From the NCBI GenBank assembly GCA_015680685.1, contig MNCI01001914.1:50032-71590 (forward strand): a stretch of DNA of 21,559 nucleotides, written 5' to 3'. Of the stretch, positions 10,421-19,739 are shown piece after piece. Every line of letters starts with the position of its first letter. The stretch's first letter is position 1. Position numbers and translations under genes: made by a program. Origin of the DNA: Gnetum montanum. Its lineage: Eukaryota > Streptophyta > Gnetopsida > Gnetales > Gnetaceae. The notes below the pieces were generated by a model, which saw nothing but the letters and a program-made list of their open reading frames with translations, was not told where the DNA came from and ran no database searches.

Positions 10421-11297
10421 TGATGAGTGGCGAGGTACCCCTACACTCAACCATACAAAACGAGCATAGCACGCGTGATTCGGTAGAACTCCGCAAACTA
10501 AATGCCTAAACGCCCCATGGAACACTTGTGGTTAATCATTCGTTGTCTTCCCAAACTTACTTGTTGTTGTCATGGTGTATGGTTAAGTAAGTCCGAGGGA
10601 TATAATTTTTTTGGTCTTTTCAGGTTTATCTCCTATGCTAGAGGGTGAAGGGTTGAAGAAGCTAACTAACTCTAACTAAGGATCTAAATCTAAATTAACT
10701 AGCATCAGCATCCATTCACACTTATCGTACACACCCTGAACTGTGCAACTATGGATACCAAACGCTAATCATTACTGGGATCACCACACATAACGCACGT
10801 GCTCGAAGTGGTCGTATTGAGGCACCTAACTAGCCTAAGTGCGATAACTAGCCGATTTCTTGACTAGTTGTACACACCCGTAGGTGCTAGTAGCCAAGTC
10901 GTACTTATCCCACATCTAGCCTAAGTGCGATGAGCAGCCGATTCCTTGACTAGCCATACACACTAGGACTACCACTGGGATTACCAAGTGTAGATCCTAG
11001 AATATGCTACTGGGTTACCAAGTAGTCTCAATGCTCATAATCAAATCGTACTAGTACCGCATTCTAGAAAAGCAATAAATAAAATCCTATCCATGCACTA
11101 CAAGGTTTATCCAATGAAGTTCGTCTTTATTGTCGTACACAACTTGCGTTCAAGTACAAAGTTGCTTGAATAAAGAGCCGTTCACTCTAGGACTCCTACT
11201 ATAAGCACATGGGAAATTAATCTAACTCTGGAGTGATCAAACTACCAGAGCTTCGCTACTCCTAGCCAAGATGGGAAATGAGGGGAGTGCTACCACT

Positions 11298-11305
11298 TAT
11301 TTATA
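11298..11305 (-). promoter_or_regulatory. TATA box of the Element B 3' LTR
   Basis: The minus strand reads TATAAATA, only about 85 bases from the LTR start at 11390. The same box is kept in the 5' LTR near 17645 (TATAAAA) and in the LTR of Element A near 19705 (TATAAATA). It implies a short U3 and a transcription start near 11270. Confidence 0.7.
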
Positions 11306-11320
11306 GATTTGACGGCAGAC

Positions 11321-11371
11321 TGCGATATCATGTATGCGATATCGCAGGGAAAGACACGATATCATTGCTTG
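11321..11371. promoter_or_regulatory. Palindromic GCGATATC repeats upstream of the LTR TATA box
   Basis: Three copies of the core CGATATC lie at about 11323, 11337 and 11358. One forms the perfect 12-bp palindrome TGCGATATCGCA at 11335-11346. They sit in the presumed U3, directly upstream of TATAAATA on the minus strand, where enhancer elements would be expected. The role is inferred. Confidence 0.5.
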
Positions 11372-11390
11372 TGCTTATCGCATCTCATCA

Positions 11391-11403
11391 TACCCCCATG
11401 ACT
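11391..11403 (-). other. Polypurine-like tract of Element B
   Basis: On the minus strand AGTCATGGGGGTA abuts the start of the 3' LTR, where the plus-strand primer for reverse transcription must lie. The purine run is short and broken. It is preceded by ELEDEFSFSHGG in one frame, which looks like the C-terminal end of an ancestral pol. Confidence 0.6.
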
Positions 11404-13294
11404 GAATGAAAACTCGTCCTCAAGTTCCTTACAATAATATTGGAAAGGTATGGAATTATTGAGGGGAATGGAACTAATGGGATGACATGTGAACGGATCA
11501 TTATTACAAGACTTGACAAAACTGGTGTTCATGACAACAAGGGTGAACACCTTATTACAATGACATCAGGCCTTTGTTCGCAGCTTGAGAGAAAGAGCGA
11601 GATAGAAAGAAGTGTTGCAGTTGCCAGTGCCAAGATTGCACTTTTCGTTGTCCATCCATAAACACGCCATCGATCTTGCTCCTTGCATAGCTACTTCAGC
11701 ACTGCTCCATTCCAAGTGTTTGCTCCAGCACCAGATCCAATCTGTTGTTTGCATGATCACCATCTGCACACACAACATAATCATATATTAGCAAGTGTAA
11801 ATGAATCATTATGTAATTAATACCTTGCTTCCGTGTAGGTCCATTGGCTAGGTTGTGGTATGGCTAATATGGATCGGGAGATGTAGTAATGATGAATATT
11901 GAAGGTGTAGGGGTTAGAAAGAAAATCAAAAATTTCAGGGCTAGGAGAAAATCGAAAAAAGTGGGCCCTGTACCCCCATGACTAATCATGAACCTCGAGT
12001 AGCGTTAGAATGAAGAAGGGAAAGGAGTAAGAAAGATAGATAAAAAGAGACAACTGAAAACATCAGTGAAATGGATGTCAAGATGGGAATGAACAAAAAT
12101 AAAATTAATTGCAAAATGTTAAGGAAAAGAAGTTAACTAATGCTCCAAATAGGAATGTCAGTGGGTCCTCCCCAAAGTAGGCTCATGCCCTTAATGCCCT
12201 GACAAACCCACATTCAAAGAGTCCGTGGGCTCTAGGAATTTCTTTTGGAGCAAGAATTAATGTCTTAACAGCTAGAGTTTACTGAAAAGAAAACAATGCA
12301 TCAACCAAAATATATACACTAATGATACAACTGGCAATGAGGTGAATAATGGAGAGAAGGATGGAGAGAGTTGAATAGAATGGAATCCCATGAACAAGAT
12401 GGTGTACAGCCCCTTGTGTGTTTTATGATTAATGGGACTTGGCAAATCTCATTCCAACTCCGACCTCAAACCAACCACTTCCAGTGACTTCACATCAATG
12501 CATTTGGTTAAACCATCCACATGGATAATGAGGGTGCATCTTCAAAGAGCCACCACCATTCCGATGAAACAAATGAGTGAATGGGAAACGAGAAGGGCCT
12601 TAGTTAGAGGGAACACTTTTGGTTCCATAACCAATGCTTGCAGCCCAAATTTATTCCATCTAAGGGGTGTGCTTTGAATCCTCACATTGGTTTTTTTTGT
12701 TTTGTATTTTTATGCATGGGGACCACACCATGCAAAGACTTCTTATTTTTATTGTCTCAGCTTCCGAGGAATAGGTATCATCAGAATGGCAAGAAAACTC
12801 AGGAAGAAACATCTAAGCACCCAAGTGAACGACCAACACAAATGCATCAAGTTCCCTTGAAGTCACACCCTTTGCAATCCTTGAGTCCTTCCTTAGTTTG
12901 AGAAATACCCAATCACCGATTCATTAAAGTTCTTATTAGAAGGGAACTGTACATTTCCAAGCCAAGAGAACCATAGACTTTGATGGGTGGACAGATGAAG
13001 TGGACTCATTGCCTACCATATCAAAAGAACATACCTTAGTGTCAACATTGTAATTTAAAGGTAAAAACCAAACATTAGCAATCAATGAAAAACAGTTCAT
13101 CCCATCAGACTAAACACTTATTGGGTGGTGAACTTACATGGTGGATGGTGTACACACACACACACACAAAATAGAAAAATACAACGATGTTGTAAAACAA
13201 AAACAAGAAAAGTTAAAGAAATTTGTAAAAAAAAAATGTGTAAAACAAAAACATGTAAAACAAAAATCGAAAAAGAATTGAGGGCCCCATATGA
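11404..13294 (-). other. Non-coding 3' internal region of Element B
   Basis: This is where reverse transcriptase, RNase H and integrase would lie in a full element. I see no YxDD, HHCC or DDE-type motif in any frame and only short frames. The stretch includes a second TACCCCCATGACT at 11971-11983, the CACCATGCAAAGACTT block shared with Element A (12725), a CA microsatellite (13152-13168) and a short GTAAAAC array (13222-13268). Homology to Element A covers about 12690-13294. Confidence 0.7.
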
Positions 13295-14009
13295 TTAGCA
13301 TAGGTGGTCATCTCCCCCATGACTGAGTTGTAAGGGAGAGATCCAAAATAATGAGCGTCTATTAGAATTTCTTAGAAGTTCCCAACTTCTCCCAATTGAT
13401 GATCGTAGATTCAAGGGTGAAAGTTGGCGACGCTCATGTTCCAATGTATATATGCTTTCATTGTTAGCATGAGTTTCCTCAGTTTGTTCCATGCATATTT
13501 TTTTGCTCTTACGAGTAGTTGTCAACCATGGGGTGTCTACTACTTCTTGTGTGGTTGCTACATACAGGCATCTTTGTTTCTCATTCTCATAGGCATACCT
13601 CACACATGGAGACATATCCTCCATGTCATCACCTAATGAATCACTGTATGTGATGCATGGAACTTTCTTCTTCTCGATCTTTCCATAAATATTCATCTTA
13701 GAAATTTGCAAGGAAAGATCACGGATTCCTAGGTACGCGTCTACAGTACTTAGCCATCGCCTTCCCATTATAATGGGAAAGCCCCCTTCATTGTTAACCT
13801 CAATCACTAGGAAATCAGCTGGGTATGACCACCCACACACAGTGGTGATAATGTCCTCCACCAATCCTAAGGGAATGGTGATGGACTGGTTAGCCAACTC
13901 TAGTTGTATGTTACTCTTCTTAACTTGGGGTAGGTTCCAGGCTTGATACATCTTATGTGAAATTAGGTTGACTCTGGAACCTGAGTTAAGAAGAGCTCAA
14001 TGTGGTGCA
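13295..14009 (-). pseudogene. Element B retropepsin domain with active-site Asp replaced by Asn
   Basis: Homologous to the Element A protease. The open part from 13951 (218 residues) covers SITIPLGLV, CGWSYPADFLVIEV and IIMGRRWLSTVDAYL, then a tail of about 110 residues ending SPLQLSHGG. The upstream active-site segment reads LLNSGSRVNLIS: the catalytic codon at 13985-13987 is AAC (Asn) instead of GAC. A TGA stop at 13997-13999 separates it from the gag frame. Both changes fit G-to-A or C-to-T decay. Without the Asp the protease would be inactive. Confidence 0.82.
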
Positions 14010-16618
14010 TTTCCAATGATCTGTAAATGAATTAAGGGGTTCCTAGGGTTAGGTAGTTTCCTGGGAAGGTGGCCCACCTTTATCCAGTTAGTTACGGTAT
14101 GTGTCAACATAACCGTTTGCATACTTAGTTGTTGGACTGAAGGGTTCTCCAAAGCGTTAGTGGTTAGAGGCCTACACCTATGCCCAACCTCTTGTTGTTG
14201 CGAGAGTTTGTCTAGGCTTTTGGTTCTGAAGTAAGGTCTTTTCATTTTACAGTTGTCAGAACTAGTAGCAGGTTGGATATTTACAGCTCTTACAGCATGA
14301 TGTTTCTTCGGTTGAGGTGGAAGTTCCCCTTGCATTGTTGGAGCAGGAGGTGTTATGGGAACTACTTGAGGTGGAAGAGGTGCAGATGGATTAGGAGGAT
14401 GGTGTGGGAATGGAGTGTCTCCTGGAGTAGAAGGAGTCCTTCTGAAGTACTCTTGAGCTTGGCAGTGAGAATTGGGGGTTGCGTGACCCATAGAGTCACT
14501 TGGAGAAATCGGTTGCTGCACATAATATCCATAAGGATCAGGCTGCCGGTAAGGGTACTATTGTTTTGGCGATGGCATCCCCCATGACTGTGGGTATTGC
14601 CATTGTTGATGCTATCCGATGGGCTATGGAGGTGTTCCACTTGGGTAATATGTTAAGGGTTGGTGGAACTGCCTTGGGTTACCTTGTGGATAAGGTAACC
14701 TTCGGGTGTTTGTCATTGATTAAGTCTTGGATTTAGTACATACACCCTAGACTCCTGCAGATGTGAGATAATTGGACAACATTCCTTAGGATGGTCATAG
14801 TAGCAGACCTCACATCCACCATCATCGTCTATGTCAGAATCTACAGCCACATCGGAGTTAGTGATTTTTTCCTTATCCTTGTTATGTGCAGGGCTTAAAT
14901 CTCTCCTCTTGTTCTTTCCTTTGTCACTACTTTGCTCTACCTTAGACTCTTCTAAAATTTTCAAGATTATTTCAATTCTTGAGTCTAAGGAATCCCATAT
15001 TTAATCTACTTTGGCCAATACTTCAGTTGTTAATTTTTGGATCGGCAAAGTTTTCCGATTCACCAACTCTTCGATTGGTGACTCATCCTCTTCATCACAA
15101 AATTTCAGTCCCTTCTTTCGAAGGGAGGGATCACAGTTGTACTCCTCTGCACTTTCCCTCTTATGTAGCTCACCCTCTTCTTTGTTCCAACAAACTTTCA
15201 ACTTTATGGGCTCTAAGTTGGGAAAGTTTCCCTTGGGCATAAGTCCCAAGAGTTCTTCTCATTTTATTCCTTAGCCCATCCATGATGTGGCAAAGTTGAT
15301 CTCGCTTAGTATACCCATGGCCTGGGCAACGATGTAACAGTGTATAGTAACTAGCCATGGCAGCATCCAAGGGTTTATAAGCATCTTGTTTCTAGCCTTG
15401 GATCTGCTTACATAGATTGGACACTCTGGAGTACATCTGATATTTGTTGTTGAATAGTTCAAGCATCGTACTCCACCTCCTGATGGTTTCCGGTTCTAAG
15501 GACTAGTACTAGCTCTTTGCTTCTTTGGTGAGTGTCCTTGGGAACAACTTAAGCTTCTGCCACTCATTATCTATATTTTACAAGGCACAGGCATCGTGGA
15601 ATGCCTGTAAATGATGTTGAGGATCAACATTGTATTCCCCTTCAAAACATGGGATATTATTTACGTCCAAACACTTGATCCCGCTATCTTTTAAGTGCCT
15701 TGTGGGAATCCTAACTACCTCTATGATGTCTAGCATGCTTCGGGTTGCAGGTAGGGGTTCATCATGATCGTCTCTTTTATGACATCTATGATGTCTACAT
15801 GGTGGTTCCCTACTCTCCCTACGTCCTTGCCCTTATCCTAACTCCTCTCGACCTTCCTGTCGAGGTCTTTCATCTCTTTTACTTTTATCCTCACCTTTAT
15901 GCTCATGGTGGTTGCGCCCAGATGTGGAAGGAGAGTGTGAATGGTGAGATGAAGGAGAAGAGGAAGGGGATCCATCACCATGGCGATGTTTCTTACCTTC
16001 TCTTAGGCTGCTTCGGCCCCGATCATCATAACGATCTAAATGTCTGTCCTTAGTGTGAGTGGTTGTTCCTGCCGTGAAGAGTTGGTGTTCACGGGGATCA
16101 GAGCCCGTAACATGTACAGTTGATTAAAGGCTCTGATGCCTAACCTCTTCACCATTGTGACGAGGAGGAACATCATTTTCTAAGAAACACGTCATGAGGG
16201 GTTCCTCATCTCCTATTTCACTAAGGACATGGGGGACCTTGCCCTTCAACAATGAGTGTTGGCTCTCCTGCCTTAAGTCCTAAATACGTTGGGCATCTGT
16301 GGGATGATAATCCTTTGTGTCAAAGTCATCCGCAATGTATCCAGTGAATAGTTCTTGCATGCCAATCTATGCCAAGGCATGGAAGAGCATGTTAGGGACT
16401 GATCAATCTGGGGGTAACACGATGTTACCTTGCAAATCTCTCCACCACAGTTGTTCGTCTTGATGGAGAACAAAAGTAAAATCAGGAATATACTCATCGG
16501 GATGAGTATATGTCATCTTATATTGTTGAGGCACTGGTTGATCGTGGTTATGTTCCTTATATTGCCAACTGTCTTCCGTGTTATTCCTAGGTGAGTTAAC
16601 CTTATGAGAAGAAGCCAT
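14010..16618 (-). pseudogene. Element B gag, broken
   Basis: Starts with ATG at 16618 (MASSHKVNSPRNNTEDSW), about 120 bases after the primer site. Order on the minus strand: N-terminal part with YTHPDEYIPDFTF; a region rich in Arg, His, Ser and Asp (about 16150-15790); the Retrotrans_gag core (about 15690-15240) with EWQKLKLFPRTLTKEAKS, RRWSTMLELFNNKY and LLHRCPGHGYTKRDQL; an acidic linker; a zinc knuckle with C, C, H, C (14814-14779); and a Pro/Gln-rich tail. Stops interrupt the frame at about 16403, 16135, 15840, 15510 and elsewhere, so it is a pseudogene. The gag layout resembles Athila-type elements. Confidence 0.83.
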
Positions 16619-16737
16619 TTTATTGGTGTGCTAATTTACCATTATATAATTTTTCTTTGATTAACCCAAAGGTTCGTTAAGGCTCACAACGATGTGAGTG
16701 ATATCCCTTATGTTCTATTCCGCGCATAGACACTTAG

Positions 16738-16755
16738 TCCCTGGCAATGGCGCCT
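16738..16755 (-). other. Primer-binding site of Element B (tRNA-Asp)
   Basis: The plus strand reads TCCCTGGCAATGGCGCCT, one base inside the 5' LTR end. Plant tRNA-Asp(GTC), from memory, ends TCCCCGGCAACGGCGCCA. Three of 18 bases differ, and two are C-to-T changes at CpG sites, as expected from methylation decay. Confidence 0.85.
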
Positions 16756-16756
16756 A

Positions 16757-17749
16757 TGATGAGTGGCAAGGTACCCCTACACTCAACCATATGAAACGAG
16801 CATAGCACGCGCGATCCGGTCGAACTCCACAAACTTAATGCCTAAACGCCCCATGGAACACTTGGGGTTAATCATTCGTTGTCTTCCTAGACTTACTTGT
16901 TGTTGTCATGGTGTATGGTTAAGTAAGTCCGAGGTATATGATTTTTTTGGTCTTTTCAGGTTTATCTCCTATGCTAGAGGGTGAAGGGTTGAAGAAGCTA
17001 ACTAACTCTAACTAAGGATCTAAATCTAAATTAACTAGCATCAACATCCATTCCCACTTACCGTACACACCCTGAACTATGCAACTGTGGCTACCAAACG
17101 CTAATCATTACTGGGATCACCACACGTAACGCACGTGCTCGAAGTGGTCGTACTGAGGCACCTAACTAGCCTAAGTGCGATAAGCAGCCGATTCCTTGAC
17201 TAGTCGTACACACCGTAGGTGCTTGTAGCCAAGTCATACTTATCCCACCTCTAGCCTAAGTGCGATGAGCAGCCGATTCCTTGACTAGCCGTACACACTA
17301 GGACTACCACTGGGATTACCAAGCGTAGATCCTAGAATACGCTATTGGGTTACCAAGTAGTCTCAATGCTCATAATCAAGTCATACTAGTACCGCATTCT
17401 AGGAAAGCAATAAATAACAATAAATAAAATCCTATCCATGCACTGCAAGGTTTATCCAATGAAGTTCTTCTTTATTGTCGTACACAACTTGCGTTCAGGT
17501 ACAAAGTTGCTTGAATAAAGAGCCATTCACTCTAGGACTCCTACTACAGGCACATGGGAAATTAATCTAACTCTAGAGTGATCAAACTGCCAAAGCTTTG
17601 CTACTTCTACCCAGGATGGAAAATGAGAGGAGTGCCACCTCTTTTTTATAGATTTTGTTGCGCACCGCAATATCGCGTACGCGATATTACAGGGAAAGAC
17701 ATGATATAATGTACGTGATATAACAGCTTGTGCTTATCATGTCTCATCA
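16757..17749 (-). repeat. 5' LTR of Element B (993 bp)
   Basis: Begins TGATGAGTGGCAAGG at 16757 and ends GTCTCATCA at 17749. It aligns end to end with the LTR at 10421-11390, with small indels such as a duplicated CAATAAATAA near 17410. It retains the 86-bp tandem units. In its presumed U3 lies a perfect 20-bp palindrome at 17669-17688. Confidence 0.95.
17669..17688. repeat. Perfect 20-bp palindrome in the Element B 5' LTR
   Basis: AATATCGCGTACGCGATATT is its own reverse complement. It lies just upstream of the minus-strand TATA box, at the place where the 3' LTR carries its GCGATATC repeats. Confidence 0.9.
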
Positions 17750-17754
17750 AGTGT
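17750..17754. repeat. Target-site duplication of Element B, right copy (AGTGT)
   Basis: AGTGT follows the LTR end CTCATCA at 17749 and equals 10416-10420. Element A gag resumes immediately afterwards. Confidence 0.95.
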
Positions 17755-18836
17755 CCTAGGAAACAACTTTAATTTCTACCACACGTTCTCAATATTTTGC
17801 AAGGCGCAAGCATCATGGAATGCGTATAAATGATTTTGCAGATCAGCATTGGATCCCCCTTCAAAGCGTCAGATATTATTCATGTCTAAGCACTTGATCT
17901 GGTTATCTTTTTGATGCCTTGTCGGTATTCTCACTGCCTTTGTGATATCTAGAATGCTTTGGATGGCTAGTAGGGGTTCGTCATGATCATCTCTTTCATG
18001 ACGTCTATGATGTCTATGTTGTTCCCTACCTTCCCTTCATTCATGCCCTTCTCACTCTCGACTCTCTCATCGAGGTCTCTCATTTTTCCTACCTCTATCC
18101 TCACCGTTATGCTCTTGGTGGTTGTGCCCAAATGTGGAAGGAGAGGGTGAGTGATGTGATGAAGGGTAAGAAGAAGGAGAACCATCATCATGAAGATGCT
18201 TCTTACCTTCTCTTTTGTGACTACGGCCCTGATCGTGATGACAACCAAAGTGTCCATCCTTTTCATGTGTTGTTGTTCCCTCAGTGACCAGTTGGTGTTC
18301 ATGGGGATCAGAACCAGGGTTGTGTATTGTGAAGCATGGGTTATAATACCCCACCTCCTCACCATCATTAGAAGGATGAACATCATTCGATGTAGAACCT
18401 GTTAGAAGTGGTTCACCATCTTTGATTTCACTTAGGACGTGCAGGACCCCTTTGCCCTTCAACAGTGTATGGTTGCTCTCCTACTGTGAGTCCCTTAAAC
18501 ATTGTGTTCCTATGGGATGATAATCCCTTGTGTCAAAATCACCTACAATGTATTCAGCATATAGTTGTGTCATGCCAATCTATGCAAGAGCATGGAGGAG
18601 CATGTTTGGGACTGAACAATCTGGGGGTAACACTATGTTACCTTGCAAGTCTCTCCATCGCAGGTGTTCATCCTAATGAAGGATAAAGGTAAAATTTGGT
18701 ATGTACTCATCGGGATGAGTATACACTACCCGATGTTGTTAAGGAACTGGCGGATCTCAGTTATGCATTTGATGTTGCCGACTGTTTCTAGTATGATCCC
18801 TAGGTGGTGAATTACTTTTATTCGAAGAAGAAGACA
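17750..18836 (-). pseudogene. Element A gag, N-terminal part, broken and cut by Element B
   Basis: An ATG at 18836 opens a Ser/Asn-rich start homologous to that of Element B gag. YTHPDEYIPNFTF follows after in-frame stops near 18760. A stretch of 131 residues (18462-18067) is rich in His, Ser, Asp and Gly and matches the same part of B. The reading then runs into WQKLKLFPRT and stops at the insertion site; the next residues of the domain are encoded from 10420. Multiple stops show decay. Confidence 0.82.
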
Positions 18837-18963
18837 TTGTTATTTTATTCAATGTGCTGATTAACCGTTATATAAATTTTTGTTTAATTAACCCTAAGGG
18901 TTTGTTTAAGCTCCCAACGATGTGGATAATTTTCTATGTTCTACTTAGCGCACAAACACTTAG

Positions 18964-18981
18964 TCCCCGGCAACGGTGCCA
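18964..18981 (-). other. Primer-binding site of Element A (tRNA-Asp)
   Basis: The plus strand reads TCCCCGGCAACGGTGCCA, matching 17 of 18 bases of the tRNA-Asp(GTC) 3' end as I know it. It is one base from the LTR terminus at 18983. This defines the adjacent LTR as the 5' LTR and fixes the orientation of Element A. Confidence 0.92.
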
Positions 18982-18982
18982 A

Positions 18983-19739
18983 TGATGAGTGGCGAGGTAC
19001 CCCTACACTCAACCATATAAATACGAGTGTTTTCACACGCGATCTGGTCAAAATCCATAGACTAAGTTCCTACACGCCTCATGGAACACTTAAGGTTAAT
19101 CATTCGTTGTCTTCCCAGACTTACTTGTAGTTTTCACGGTTGTATGGTTAAGTAAGTCTGAGGTATGTGATTTTTATATCTTTTCTATTTTATCTCCTAT
19201 GCTAATAAGGTGAAGGGTGAAGAGACTAATTAACTAACTTTAACTAACTAACTAAGCCTTAATTAAACTAGCATCAGCATCTGTTCCCACTTATCATTCA
19301 CACCCTGAACCAATGCAACCTTGGCTACCAAATGCTATTCATTACTGGGATCACCAAGCGTAATGCACGTGCTCAAAGTGATCGTACTAAATGCACTGAA
19401 CTATGAGAGAAGGGTTGAGATAGATTTAATGAACTAATAAAGTAATTAAAAGGTAAACAATAACACTAAATAAATTCCTAATTAGCCTAATCCATGCACT
19501 GCAAGGTTTATCCAAGAAGTTCATCTTTATTTCTATACACAAACTTGTGTTCAGGTACAATATTTGCTCGAATAAAGATCCGTTCACTTTGGAGTTCCTA
19601 CTGCGGGCACATGGAAATTATTCTATCTCTAGAGAGGTAAAACTACTAGAGTTTCACTACGGTCTAGGCCTAGATGAGAAACAAGGGAGAGCCACTTCTT
19701 ATTTATAGACTTGGCGATGCACCACAATATCGCACATCA
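18983..19739 (-). repeat. 5' LTR of Element A (about 757 bp)
   Basis: Begins TGATGAGTGGCGAGG at 18983 and appears to end CGCACATCA at 19739. It matches the Element B LTRs in the first ~400 and last ~250 bases. The 86-bp tandem units in the middle are absent, replaced by an AT-rich stretch (about 19395-19490), and the terminal CAGCTTGTGCTTATC block is missing. The far edge is less certain than the near one. Confidence 0.85.

Larger units (their letters stand above)
10421..11390 (-). repeat. 3' LTR of Element B (970 bp)
   Basis: Begins TGATGAGTGGCGAGG at 10421 and ends GCATCTCATCA at 11390, in minus orientation. It contains two tandem copies (10830 and 10916, period 86 bp) of a unit beginning CTAGCCTAAGTGCGAT. 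On the minus strand it carries TATAAATA (11305-11298) and AATAAA (11131-11126). It matches the 5' LTR along its whole length. Confidence 0.95.
10421..17749 (-). mobile_element. Element B, complete non-autonomous gag-protease LTR retrotransposon nested in Element A
   Basis: Total 7329 bp. In minus orientation: 5' LTR 17749-16757, primer site 16755-16738, gag about 16618-14010, retropepsin about 14009-13295, a 1.9-kb stretch without recognisable genes, a short polypurine-like tract and the 3' LTR 11390-10421. The ends are TG...CA inside the inverted heptamer TGATGAG / CTCATCA. The element sits in the gag of its relative A with duplication AGTGT. By eye the two LTRs differ at about 5-6% of the first ~350 bases, mostly transitions, so insertion is old. 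Reverse transcriptase, RNase H and integrase motifs are absent, so its movement needed a helper element. The gag layout and tRNA-Asp primer suggest an Athila-related Ty3/gypsy lineage. Confidence 0.9.

Noticed and set aside
18964-18981. A tRNA-Asp gene fragment
   Set aside because: Only the 18 bases of the tRNA 3' end including CCA are present, next to an LTR end, which is the signature of a primer-binding site.
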